64,000 nucleotides of DNA, taken from assembly GCA_023846275.1 (NCBI GenBank), contig CM043869.1, positions 18,819,501 to 18,883,500 on the forward strand, written 5' to 3'. The stretch's first letter is position 1. Each line of letters begins with the position of its first letter. Position numbers and translations under genes: made by a program. A model generated the notes under the pieces. It saw nothing but the letters and a program-made list of their open reading frames with translations, was not told where the DNA came from and made no database searches. Positions 36,594 to 48,952 of the stretch are shown here, one piece after another. This DNA comes from Vanilla planifolia. Its lineage: Eukaryota > Streptophyta > Magnoliopsida > Asparagales > Orchidaceae.

Positions 36594-39500
36594 CTAACCA
36601 CCGTCCCCGGCGGCTTCGCATGTCGTTCTCTTGGAGATGCTATCTTTAAGATCTTCAATAAACTTGAGGAAATTCCGGTGGGACGATCCGCCTGTGGCAA
36701 GCGCTCCCTGGAGCACGCTCCTCACTTTGTTGAGCTCCTCCCTCGTCCCCATCCCCTCCTCCCCAGTCATCAACCCGTCAATCTTTGCCGCCACCTCCGA
36801 CCGATTCACAGGCCCACGGCTCTTTCCCCCGCAGAGGTTGATCCCTACCCTCCAATCTTCAACCACCAACTTGCGGTTCGTGAACTGATCCGTCAACAGC
36901 GGGAAGCAAAGCATGGGTACGCCGCTCCATATGCTCTCCAGAATTGAATTCCACCCGCAGTGCGTCAGAAACGCGCCCACCGCCGCATGGGACAGAACCT
37001 CTACTTGGCAGCACCAAGGAACCACGATCCCCCGCCCCTCTGTCTCCTCTCTGAACCGGGCGGGCAACGGGTCAGGGTCCGCCGAGCTCACCACATCTGG
37101 CCGGAGCACCCATACAAAGTTCGCCCGGCTCGCCATCACCCCGTGCGCGATCTCATCGAGGTCCGCCTTCTTTATGTGCGCGTAGCTGCCGAAGGAGATG
37201 TACAGGACAGATCCGATTGGCCGGGCATCCAGCCATTGGGAGCAATCGGACTCGACCCAGAGGCTCGTTGCCACTGTGCTGCGAGTGAACCGTGCCGGAA
37301 AGATGGGACCGACTGCGTAGAACGGCTTCTTTTCTTGGAGGGCCGCAATCGTGCTGGGCTCCAGTTCTTCCACCGTGTTGCATAGAATGAAATCTGCTTG
37401 ATGCGCCTCTTCGAAGGCTTTGAAGATGATCTGGTGCACCACCGACGTGGTGTCCGCCTCCTGTATGTATGACATGAGGTCCATCCTCCCGATCGCTGGC
37501 ACACCAGGTAAGTATGTGATTATTTCTGTCTGGTGCTCGTCTGCTGTTAACAACAAGAAGTAGATGAAATATAATGACGGGGTTTATAGAGAAGGCTGAA
37601 TAGGAAGATGGATTCAAATGGCATTTATTTCATTCAATCATGAATGATTTATTCAGATTTTTAACTTATTTTACTTAAAAAAACGTAAATTCATAAGAAT
37701 AAATTAAAAAGACAGCATCTTGCTCTTATCATAGATAAATCAAGTTCATTAACTGTAAGCAATTTGTTAAAAAAAAAATGAATTCTCAATGATTGGCACC
37801 CCCAAATTTAAAGAACAATTATATACTAAGTCATTTATGTTGTTGTTGTAGATTTCTATAAAGTTTGAGACAAACACAAATAATCTTTCAAGAAATGTTG
37901 ATTTACACAAGAGCTTTGCTAATTAGGCTAAATACGTTTTTGTATTGTTTATCATAGTTGACAAGTTTGCACATGGCTAACATGGTCTCAAGCTCCATGT
38001 TAGAAGAGGAAGAAGCTTTCATTAAGATAGCATGCCATCGTACATCATGAGTAGGAGAACTATTATGGTACATCATAAGTGTCATAAGATGTCGAGAAAG
38101 CTCTTGATAAGTAGTACTAATTTACTTTAACTAAGCTTTTAAAATACTTGATTAGCTTGTTTATAATTGTTTGTTTATTGGAGGGATAGAGTTGGGATCT
38201 TACCCATAGAATTTGCATGCCCCTTAAATATGAGCAATACATGGATTACTATTGATAAATCCTTGCATGGATGTAAACTAATTATGGTATGGTTTTGTGA
38301 GATAATGGTCTAGAGGGTGATAAGAAATCAAGTTTGAAAATTCCAAGCCCATGCAGATCACCAAATAGAAGGGATATATGGTCCAACAAATTAGGAGATC
38401 GATAAACTCTTTGAAGTCAATGAGAGGGATTGGTAAACAATTGTATTTGGGATTTTGATGTTATCTAGTATAATAAATTGCTGTATTCATAACTTTTGAA
38501 ATATTTTTTAAGATTATAATGTATGTTATTTATAAGCCATAATACTAATTCACTAACTTATGCATCTAAAATTTTGTTATTACACTTAGTGATGTGACCA
38601 TGGTGAAGGTGTATTCAAATAACAAGATATATAACTCTTCCTCAAACTCACACGTCATGTCATCTTGGTTTTCCTGTTCAATTAGGAATGCAATGTTGGC
38701 ATTTGAAGAGTCTTAATAACAACAATAGTTCAATAACAAGCTCATGTAGTGAGTAGTAAAAGGGAAACTATTTGTAATAAAGGACTTCTTGTAATAGAAA
38801 ATGTAGAAGCTTTGGGAGATATTTTAGGAGCAACTGTCATAATAATGCAGCAGTCAATGAGCATGAAAATGCAATGCCCCTCTCATAAATGTCGCACCAT
38901 GTTAACAATGAAGGATGACACCATAGTGATTAGTTCATTTGCTTTAAACATGTTTGATTCATATATATTTGTAATCACAATATCTCTATTCATTGATTTG
39001 TAACATTGTTTACTTAATTACAATATGACTATGTTTTGTATGTTTGTTTTTTATGGTATTGTTTTAGTCATAAATGATTTGGTTGATTAGCCCTTATGAA
39101 TGGTAATGAGAGCATCATGTTGCTTACAACATACGTTTTTATGTTGAAATAGAAGGCTTTCCTTACTCCCATGAAGGTAGATGAAAAATTATAAGAAATA
39201 AAAAAAACAGGCCTTCGACAAAGCAATTTAGAATAAAAAACATAGAAGGTACTAAATTGTTGTACTCTTACATTAGACTAATTGGAGTGGACGGAAACCA
39301 TGATGGTGATGCAAGCTAGATTTATACGTTAAAAAAAAGGAAATTGGCATGTAGGGTAAGGTGAGGTTTTACATATGTGTTTCTTGATATGCAATATGTT
39401 TATAAAAAAATGGTTTGGAGAATAAGTAATTGTGTCATTGAAAAGTACTTATGTAATAAAGATTACAAGTTTCAAATTCAAATGTTAATATATTTTAATA

Positions 39501-42500
39501 TAAGTCAAAAATTCAAATTAAATATGATAAATTTAAAGTTAAATTTCAAATATTTAAATAATAAAAATATATAAAAAATTATTCAAATAAATTCAAATTC
39601 AAATTCAAATAAACTTATGATCTATCAATTCTTTTCATAAAAAAAAAAATATATTTTTTATCCTGTATCAATCTCTCCCTTTTCAAAAAGTCTCTCTAAT
39701 TTTTTTACAAAAATACTAACATTTAAAACACATGTCAACATGAAATGAATAGATCATCATTAAAGGAGATCTTTAAACAAAGTTAGTGATGAAGATTATC
39801 AAAATATAGGGCCAACACCAAGCATTGTCAATAGCATAACATGGTCCAATAATGAAAATAATATCGCCAATTTTGTTGGTATTTAACTACGAGAGAAGCA
39901 ATGGTGAGATGGTTCAAACTGCAACAAAACTTGTTAAGCATTTGAACAATGCAATGAAGGCAAAGAAATGGTTTGTATCATCATTATGGGTAGAACATGA
40001 CAAAGTTTGTTCTAATACCAAATTGGCAATAAGTGAATCTTGCTTCGATAGCAAACTAAGTGAATCACCCTTTAATGCCAAATTGACATTGTATATTGAA
40101 TGAAAGAGAAGGCTATAAGAGAGAGAGTATGGAAAAAGAAAATAAAAGAAACAAGGAAAAAAGCCAACTTCATGCTAAGGGTTAAAGAAAGAGAAGGGAA
40201 AGTTGACCTCCTATCATGGGGTTTTAAGACAAGAAGCATGCATACTCAATAAAAATGTCATTCAAACTAACTAATTTTATTCCTCATAAAAGATCTTGTT
40301 AATATATAAACGATCATAACATTTAATTTTAAAAGTTAGCAAATTCATATAAAACTTGTCAAACTAGTCATAATCCAAATAATCTTAAATTCAATCAAAA
40401 TAACTAACTAGATATATAAATTTTAAATTAAATTCAAATGCTTTAAAGATAAATACAAATCAGGATTTAAATAGAGAAAATTATCCAAATAAAATTAAAT
40501 TAAAAAAATAAATTTGACATTTTTGTCATACAACAATGTTTATCTCTTATGCCTAGTTAAAATAGTCATTATCAAGACTAACAAATTTATAAAAGTTAAT
40601 TAAGGAGCCCATTGTTGTCATTCATCTAAACTTGCATTTGAGTACCTTAATAATTGACCTTGTTATCTTTATATGGGTCAAAGATATAGTCCTTAAAAAC
40701 CAAAGTATGAAGATGACCATAGAAGCTGTAGTTCTTTGCTAATTTATAGTCAAAGAGTGTGGCTAACTTTTACAATCAAAGCTCATTTATTCATCCTAGT
40801 TTCATTAATTATTTCATGAATAAACCTCCTTTATTCTTCATGTTAAATGTACACCGAAGTGTGGTGCCATTTTATAGTCAAGACATAGTTGCAGCTTCTT
40901 ATGATCTTCATATTTATTACTAGATTATCCAACATTCAATAGTATTTCAATGTCAAAAACTCCTTTTGCTTATGCTTTCCTGTCATTCCAACATTCACAA
41001 AGGATTGTCATATTACCAAGAGCAACAAGTGACCACAAGAGAGATCTGATTTCAAAGCATAATTTTAAAGGGGGGTTGGGTTAGATTTTATAAATGTACT
41101 AAGAGAATTGTAGTCCATTACTTAAAGATAATCTTGAGAAGCCTAGAGTTAGCACTAATAAGTCTTTCAGTAACAACTAGTATTAAGTACACATGAAAAT
41201 AATTTAATATCACATTATGAGTTGAGTATGAAATTTGAATTTTTAGATTATTGAAAGTCTATATAAGGATATATTAGGTTTAATTTAAGATTTTATTTAA
41301 TAGGACTCTCTCGAAAAGTGATATTAGACGCAAATATGATTCAATTAAAATTAAGTATTGTAACATAATCAATAAGGGTGATAAAGGTGATGTAGTGTAA
41401 TCAGGACGATAGTAGTAGTGATGTTCATGCAAAAAGGCCAACATAGTAACAAAGCCAATGTGGTACTATTCCTATAATAATGACAACTTGGTTATTATTT
41501 ACCAAGCCCCTTCACATGGTTGAGTAGCTCTTGATGTGTATGCTTCTTGATAGTGTTTATAATTTTTTATAGAGACATAAGCTTTGCTCAAGTGATAGAT
41601 GCATGACTCTTGTTGTTTAGACATCAATAATTGAGCAATTAGTATAGTTAACACATAAGTTTTGCTCTAAGTGATCAATGCATGACTCTCATTATTTAGA
41701 CATCAATAGTTGAGCAATTAGTATAATCAAAATATACCACAGATATAATAGAGTACATTTGTATCCTTGACATTAAACATGTCCGTCAGCTTAGCTAATC
41801 GAAATGTTTCAAAATTAAAAGAATGGTTGAACAATATGGATGGCATATTATTTTGAAGAGATAATTTTTTAGTTGAATATAATATTAAAAACATAATATA
41901 AAATTATATGTATATAAAATATTATATTTGAGACAATTAGTCAAAGTTAAAGAAATTGAGGATGACTTTTTATAAACAACTCACAAAAACACTTGTGTAA
42001 AGACCCAATAAAGTATTGTATTATTCCTTAATCAAAATTTCATTAATGCATTTATGTATTCGTAGATTGCTATAATTGTTATTGAAATATCCAACTTGTC
42101 CCATTTCAATGTAAACAACTCCCTTAAAATTTTGCCTATGCTCTTCCATCATTCAACCATTAAGAATTGATTGTATTATTAACAAGTGCAATAGGGGACT
42201 ACAAGAAAGTTTTATTTTTGAAACATAATCCTAAAGAAACATATTAAATGGAATTCTAGAGCATCTATTAGTTAGTATTCAATGTTAATTATAAATGAGA
42301 ATAAATTTGATCTTAGATGATAATTTGAGTATATAATTGGATAATTAATGAGATTCTTAGTTATATGCTTAAGTTTATAGTTATTGAAAGTCCACATAAA
42401 AGTATATTGAACTCAATTTGCATACTCATTTAATACAACTTTAATAAGTGATATTATATTTAAATATAGTTTAGTTAGAATTTAGTGATGTCAAGAGTCC

Positions 42501-45500
42501 ACAAAAAAAATAGAGGTGATGTGATGTGGCTTAGTTGATATGGGTGGTGCAATAAGACTAACATAACAATAGAACTGATGTGGTGCAATCACTATGATAA
42601 TAGTCAAAGCTAATTGCTTGTTTGAATTCAAGTGGTGGTAAATGCTTTTTGACTTTTGTAAACTTAATAGTTCATATGGTTGAATAAATTTTGATGCGTA
42701 TGATGCTTAATAGTGGTTATAAGCTTTCATAGAGCCATGTAGGCTTTATTAAAGTGATTGGTATAAGACCCTCATGGTTTATCTCAATGACTAAGATTTT
42801 TATGAAATCACCATATCACATGGTTGTAATGAAATATATTGACAATCATGATCTTTGACATGACACTCAACTCAACAAACCAAAATATTTCAAAATTAAA
42901 AAAAGGGTTGAGCAATGTAGATGAGATATTTTTTTGAGAGAGTAATTAATTTTGTGTACATATGAGAATTTGCTTAATTCTACTTTAGAAGTTAAGTATA
43001 ATATTAGACACTTAATATTCAATTAATATGGTACGTATTCATAGGATAAATTTTTTTGTTATTAAATATCTTTTAAAGGTTATATTTGACACAACTTAGA
43101 CTCTTATTTGATACAGTTTCTCCCTAAACAATTGGTATCAAACCCTAATTTGGTTCAATTGGGTTGTGAAATGTTGTTAGTTGACATGTCGATAAACACA
43201 AAATAATTCAAAGGCTTCGCTTTAGTGATTGATTCATGACTCGCATGGTTTTGTCATCCATGATAAAGCAATTTAAGATCGACATGAACATTTGGCTTGT
43301 TTATTAAGGAGATTATTGAGCGTCCATATACAAATATGATATATTATTCTAAAATGAACATTCTATTTTATATAAATCTCATAACAATACAATTATAGTT
43401 AGTAGTTAGTAGTATTAGATGCTTTATTCAAATGATTGATACATGACTCATATTTTGGCCCTGAAAATGAACTAATATAATCTACATGTAGTACAAATAT
43501 GATATTAGTCTTCGACGATCTCATAGTGAATGTTTAAGTCGAATGTTGTAAAAGGAGGAGTTGGTTAGATAGGATTGTCTGATGGTGAATGACCTCGATG
43601 TGGACAAAGGTTATAGAGAAGCTTATGGTAGCAAGTTTCAGAGCAAGGTGAACAGTAGGATTGATGTGGCTTTATAAGGGCCTAATAGGATGCGGATATT
43701 AGTCGGTTGGACCGAGCCTGTTATGGTGAAGGCAGACTGTTGAGTATAAGAAGGCCTTGGTGGAGGAAGCTAGCTGTTTTTGCAATGTGTTTTAAGGAAG
43801 TGATGGATGGTTGAGAACAATGATGGCTTTTTTATGAACAACTCACAAAAACACTTATATAAAAGCCCAATAATGTGTTATGTTATTCTTTAATCCAAAT
43901 GTCATTAATACATAGTTATGACTTATATTTTTATAATTGTTATGAATTATCCAACTTTTTGTCTCATTCAACTCTTTTGAATTTTTGACCGAGCTCTTCC
44001 ATCATTTAACAATTAAGAATGGATTGTCTTATCACTAAATGCAATAAGTGACTATGAGAAGGTTCCATTTTTGAAACACAACCTTGGAGAAAGGGTTGGA
44101 TTTTAGAAATGTATTAGGTGAAATCTTAGAGCATCTATTAGTTAATATTTAATAACAATTAATATTGATAATAAATGAGAATAAATCTAAACTTAGATTA
44201 TAATTTGAGTATATAATTAGAAAACTAATGTCACTCTTATTTATATGTTTATATTTTTGAATTATTAAAAGTCCAGAATAAATCTGAGCTTAGATTATAA
44301 TTTGAGTATATAATTAGATAATTAATGTCACTCTTATTTATATGTTTATATTTTTGGATTATTAAAAGTCCATATATAAATATATTGAACTCAATTTGAA
44401 AACTCATTTAATACAAGTCTTTTAATAAGTAATATTATACCAAAATGTAGTTTAGTTAGGATCAATAAAGACAATATAGATGATGTGACGTGGCCCAGTT
44501 GACAAAGGTGGTGCAATAAGGCTAATATGGCAATATAATTGATGTAACGTAATCACTATAACAATGGTCAAAGCTAATTGTTTGTTTTGAATTCAAGTGA
44601 TGCAAGCATTTTGATTTTTGTAAACTTAATAGAAATCTTCATATTGTTGAATAGATTTTGATGTGTATGATGCTTAATAATGCTCATAAGCTTTCATAAA
44701 GCCATGTAGGTTTTGTTTAAGCAACTGGTGTAGGATTCTCATGATTTATCTCAATGACTAAAATATTTATGAAATCAACACATAACATGGATGTAACGAA
44801 GAATATTGACAATTGTGATCTTCAACATAACACTCAACTCTACTAGCTAAAACATTTCATAATTAAAAGGAGTGATGAATGATGTAGATTAGATGTTTTT
44901 TTAGGAGAGTAATTTTTTTTAAAAAAGTGAGAATATGCTTAATTTTATGTTATAAATTAAGCATAAAAGTGAGAATATTTCATAATTACTAAATATCTAT
45001 GTAAGATTAAATTGGACACAATTTAAACTCATTTGGTACAAATGCCTTCTAAACAATTAGTATCAAACCATAATTTGATTTTGTAAGGTTGTAAAATATT
45101 GTCAGTTGGCATGTTGATAGACACGACATGATATAATTCAAAAGCTTTGCTCTAGTGATTGATTCATGACTCATATTATCACTAAAGGGTCAACATCAAA
45201 TGCTATATTCAAGTAATTAACATTTGACTCATATTTGAGCCATGAATGATGAATTAATTGATATAATCTACATGCAGTACATATGGTAACCTAATGTTCT
45301 TGATGTTTGACATAGACATTTAATTTGATCAGTAAAACATTTTCAAGATTAAATAATTTTTTAGATTATTAAGCATTCATATACAATCGAATATTAAGCT
45401 TTCATTTTATACTATTCTACTATACGATACCCACGCATACTAAATGAAAACCAAGCGTCAGTTTTTAAGTGGCCTTGGTTAGCTGGCCGAAGACAGTACG

Positions 45501-46205
45501 CAATCGAATTTATTTACTTAATGATTTTAAATCGAAACACGCAAACGTACAAAGAAGATGACAAATCGTCCGCATAAAGCGGCATCGGCTTTCTGACCTA
45601 TGCGGAGTTCAAGCAAGACTGCGACATCGGAATGAAAGCTTAGTTAAACGAAGTGACATACCTGACGCTGGAAAGTGACCATGCTGGCGTAGGAGGTCCA
45701 TGTGATAGTAGACGGAGAAGACGAGGGCGGGCTCAGTCCAGAAAGAAACATATGGAATGGACAGAGAACGTGCGAGAGTTGCAGGCCACACAAAGAAGGT
45801 ATCCGCAATAAGGCAGGACAGAGAAGGAAGACGCCGAACGAGGGCTTCGACGTTGTCACGAAGGCAGTGCAGGAGGTGGGACATGAACTCGTCATGGTGG
45901 AGTGAGCGGTCGAAACAGACGGGGAGGCCGTCGCCGACGAGCTCGTAGCGGATGTCTAAGCCGTAGGCTCTGGCTGCGGCGAAGATGTCCCGGTGGCTGC
46001 CTCCGCCGCCTTCGATGATAGGCGAAGGGAGCAGCTGGTGGGCGAGGACTGTCTGATGGTGAACGGCCTCGGTGTTGACAAAAGTTATGGAGAACCCCGC
46101 GGCGGCAAGTTTCAGGGCGAGGTGGACGGCGGGAATGATATGGCCCTGCAAAGGGTAAGGCACTAAGAGGATGTGGTTCTTGGTCGGTTGGGCCGAACCG
46201 GCCAT
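36594..46205 (-). CDS. UGT86A: UDP-glycosyltransferase, UGT86A1-like
   Basis: Two exons on the minus strand, 46205-45662 and 37543-36594, separated by an 8118-bp GT-AG intron, give 497 residues, typical for this family. Exon 1 carries the acceptor half, with the catalytic His22 in PLQGHIIP and its partner Asp135 in CLIADTFFVW. Exon 2 carries the donor half with a full 44-residue PSPG box (Trp358 to Gln401) containing HCGWNS. The box begins WCCQ rather than WAPQ, and the block after it (FTNRKLVVEDWRVGINLC) is characteristic of UGT86A1. It should transfer a sugar from UDP-sugar to a small acceptor in the cytosol; the acceptor is unknown. The GC-rich exons contrast sharply with the AT-rich intron, which contains tandem copies of the 5' part of this same gene. 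Confidence 0.93.
40950..45400 (-). repeat. Tandem duplications within the UGT86A intron
   Basis: Three diverged units can be aligned: A (about 40950-41960), B (about 41965-43838) and C (about 43840 up into exon 1). Shared landmarks include CAACTCACAAAAACACTT (41980, 43847), the TGTCATTCCAACATT / CTTCCATCATTCAACCATTAAGAAT / CTTCCATCATTTAACAATTAAGAAT region (about 40980, 42140, 44000), and TTTCAAAATTAAAAGAATGGTTGA-type blocks (about 41808, 42893, 44853). Unit B ends at its high-coordinate side in a relic of UGT exon 1; unit C ends in the intact exon 1. Confidence 0.75.
43515..43838 (-). pseudogene. Decayed duplicate of UGT86A exon 1 start and promoter, inside the intron
   Basis: Aligns with 46000-46360. 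For example, GTCTGATGGTGAATGACCTC matches GTCTGATGGTGAACGGCCTC, GGCAAG-type TAGCAAGTTTCAGAGCAAGGTG matches GCAAGTTTCAGGGCGAGGTG, and GGTTGGACCGAGCC matches GGTTGGGCCGAACC. The copy covers about the first 60-70 codons. The start codon, CAT on the plus strand at 46203-46205, is TAT at 43722-43724, so ATG became ATA. Further changes and indels break the frame. Homology continues into the promoter (GCTGTTTTTGC..TG.GTTTT, GATGGCTTTT). It is non-coding now. Confidence 0.85.
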
Positions 46206-47868
46206 GATATCTGGCTTTTGGAAGATAAATGTGAGGGAAGAATGCCGAGCTCAAGAAGACATGGGGGAAGGAAGGGAGATCGGAGAGGAAGTTGGCTGTT
46301 TTTGCGGTGGGTTTTGAGGGAAGCGATGCCTGGCCGACAACAAGGATGGCTTTTAATGAACAATTCCCAAGGCGCGATCAGGGAAAGGGAATGGCCAAAA
46401 TTGGGTAAAATTACACATCATCCTACCTATAATGGCCTCAGAGGAAGTTTCAGTTCAAAAGTTTGTTTTTTCTTTTTTTGCTTTATTGAATTAAATGTAT
46501 TTGTGATGATTTAATGCCGCAGACTTCAGAAGTCATTGCTTGTTGCTTTGGAAAATGTAATAAAAAAAATGAAAAGTTGAATAAAAAATGCTTTATTATG
46601 TATGAAATGATGGATATATATCAAGAAAAATAAAATTGGCGCTATACGAAGACGTCTTATCATGATAATTATAATAAAAAGTATTAGAAATAAAAAATTA
46701 AAAGAAACCTCTACTTTTGTTTTTAAAAGAGATATGATGTTGTGATTGTATAAATTATTATGATTATAAAAAATATCTTTATCAACAAAATTATCATTTT
46801 TCTAAGTAAGATTCGTATGATTTAAAGAAGATTATCATAATTAAAAAAAAGAATGTCATAATAATAATAAAATTAGTAAAATTATAAAATAAGTTGACAT
46901 TATTATGAAGAGAGTTATCATGATAATATGTATGATTATAAAATAAATTATTATTTATGAAGTGATTCTTATTGTTACAAAAGATGTTATTATCATAAGG
47001 GTTATTATTTTTTTATTATATAAGTAATTATGTAAAATGAAGATATATTTGAGTATGATGGCATTATAGGAATTATTGAGAAATAATATTAAGAATAATT
47101 TGGTTGATTAAAGACAAATGAATAAAAGTAAATAATTTTAGAGTGGTTAATAATGGATGATGAAAGCCAAACCCCAGATTTATGGGGAGAGGGGTGCTTG
47201 GATATTAAGAATTCAATAAAAGAGTTGTAATGTAATAATAAATATCGATATGATAAAGAGAAAAAAAGAAAAAATTGGAAAAAAATAAATAGAAGATAAA
47301 TAATTAAATATCATAAGGAATTGACCACTAGGCGTCATCAAAGAGTCAATTACCAATGTTTCTCTATTATATGCTCATATCTTAACTAATACATCTTTAA
47401 TAAATATCCTTTAAAATCTAAATGGAAATCGCCCTTCTCTTCGCTTTACTATTGCTTTATAGCATTGCTAATATAATTTACAACAGCATGGGTGTATAGA
47501 CAACTCCTACACTCACCAACTTTGCTTATAAATAAGAAAGATATGAGGGGATTGGATAGGTTAAGCTCTCCTAAAATTTATCCCAAATGACTTGGACACC
47601 TCTAAGCTAGTATCATGTTTTTGTCAAACTCAACTGTTTTGATTGAACATTGTTGTCCTTAAGAAATAGTTGATTCTCAAGTTAAAATCCCTCAATATTG
47701 TATTAATGGTTAACGAGCTTTTTGTTATTATGAACTCTCCCTATATACTTTATTGTTCCCACTTTAGGTTTTCCCTCAAGATCTTGATAATTTACTGTTT
47801 TTTCTTTAGGAGCATCTTGAAATTAAATTGCTTGATAACTTATTATTCTTTATTTACGACTCCTCTCA
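46206..47868. other. UGT86A promoter and AT-rich intergenic DNA up to the LINE
   Basis: 46206-46360 is the conserved promoter/leader segment also found in the intron relic. 46500-47868 is very AT-rich with many variants of ATCATGATAATTAT; no gene or complete element is recognisable. Confidence 0.6.
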
Positions 47869-47882
47869 AGATTTCATTACTT
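47869..47882. repeat. Target-site duplication of the LINE, left copy
   Basis: AGATTTCATTACTT, identical to 58235-58248. Immediately next to it on the element side is the T-run that is the minus-strand element's short A tail. Confidence 0.85.
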
Positions 47883-47958
47883 AATTTTTTTTATGAAACT
47901 ATAATATATTAAAATCAAAAGCGGCATAAGTCATACAAGTGTTTCACATATGAGATCC

Positions 47959-48522
47959 TCACGGAGGATCAAACATGAAATCTAACAGCATAAGTTTAAT
48001 GAGGGGCTTGGGAAGCGATTCTCTGGATTCCCATACGAACTCATTGCAGCATGCAGCACGTGCCACCCAGTCAGTAGGCACATTTCCTTCTCTATGGATA
48101 TGAGAAAACCTGATTGCCTCAAGACATCTGGAGTACCTGACAATCTCAGCAAAGTGGCCAGCCATAGAGGGGTGGGATATCATCTCATTGACCTTCTTAA
48201 GCATCGTCATCAAGTCAGTCTGAATCTCCATAGCCCTGTGGTGGGGAAGGGAGCCCCTTAGCATGTTAAGTGCCTTGAGCATAGCCTGGACCTCTATTGC
48301 ATCAGCAACCTGAGAGAAAACCCTCTTACCAGCCACCAAGAGTGGCCTCCCCATGCAGTCTTTGACTACCAAGCCAAGGCCAGCAGTGTTATCCGCTACC
48401 GTAGCGTCGCAATTCACTTTTATCCATCCTGTTGGGGGGGAACCCAACAATGGGTTATAAGCAGGTCCGAAGAGTTGCATGGATTCCCGCTGGACAGGGA
48501 TGAATAGAAGTTTTGTTGGCAA
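47959..48522 (-). pseudogene. LINE ORF2 C-terminal RNase H domain (RVT_3 type)
   Basis: An intact 187-codon stretch at the end of ORF2. The four acidic catalytic positions of the RNase H fold are all readable: Asp in KVNCDATV, Glu in AIEVQAML, Asp in IQTDLMTM and Asp in VPTDWVARAA. GWIKVNCD at the start and HIHREGNVPTDWVA near the end are typical of the plant RNase H-like family fused to LINEs. It is the best-preserved part of the element, but it is cut off from the rest of ORF2 by upstream stops and the nested LTR. Confidence 0.85.
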
Positions 48523-48599
48523 TAATCACCTCGCTCTTGATCATCCTTAGCAGCATGCACAGCATGGCCATCGAATTGTTATGCCTTATCGTATTCCTC

Positions 48600-48947
48600 C
48601 TTGCTCAGATGTAGTACATGGTGGTGGCCAACGTGGCAGTAGGCCCAGTGCCAGCTCCGCATCGTGCTGCTGGCGAACACATGAACCTCAGGAGCTGGTC
48701 GAGGAAAGTCAGCCCGACACCCGCACTCGTGGGCTGTCCCAGAGCAGCCATTGCCACCCGGAACTAGTAGTCATCCCAGAGTTCCTGTGCACGCCAGTAG
48801 TCCCATAACACGTGCTGCATAGATTCCTCTGCCGCGTAGCCTCATTGGTAGCTTTTGTTCTCAAGCATTCCCTTGCGGGCCAGCCATGCCGTCGTGGGGA
48901 GGAAGTCACCGGCGACTCGCCACATGAAAGTTCGCACCCTTGGCACT
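48600..48947 (-). pseudogene. LINE ORF2 zf-RVT region
   Basis: The minus strand, read from the LTR junction, gives PRVRTFMWRVAGDFLPTTAW, then LARKGMLENKSYQ and, after a stop, MQHVLWDYWRAQELWDDY. This is the zinc-binding reverse-transcriptase-associated region normally found between RT and RNase H. It contains stops and the zinc ligands are incomplete. Confidence 0.7.
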
Positions 48948-48952
48948 GCTTT

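Noticed and set aside
38749..39003. 84-codon plus-strand frame in the UGT86A intron
   Set aside because: No recognisable domain, AT-rich codons, and located in repeat-derived intron sequence; most likely chance.
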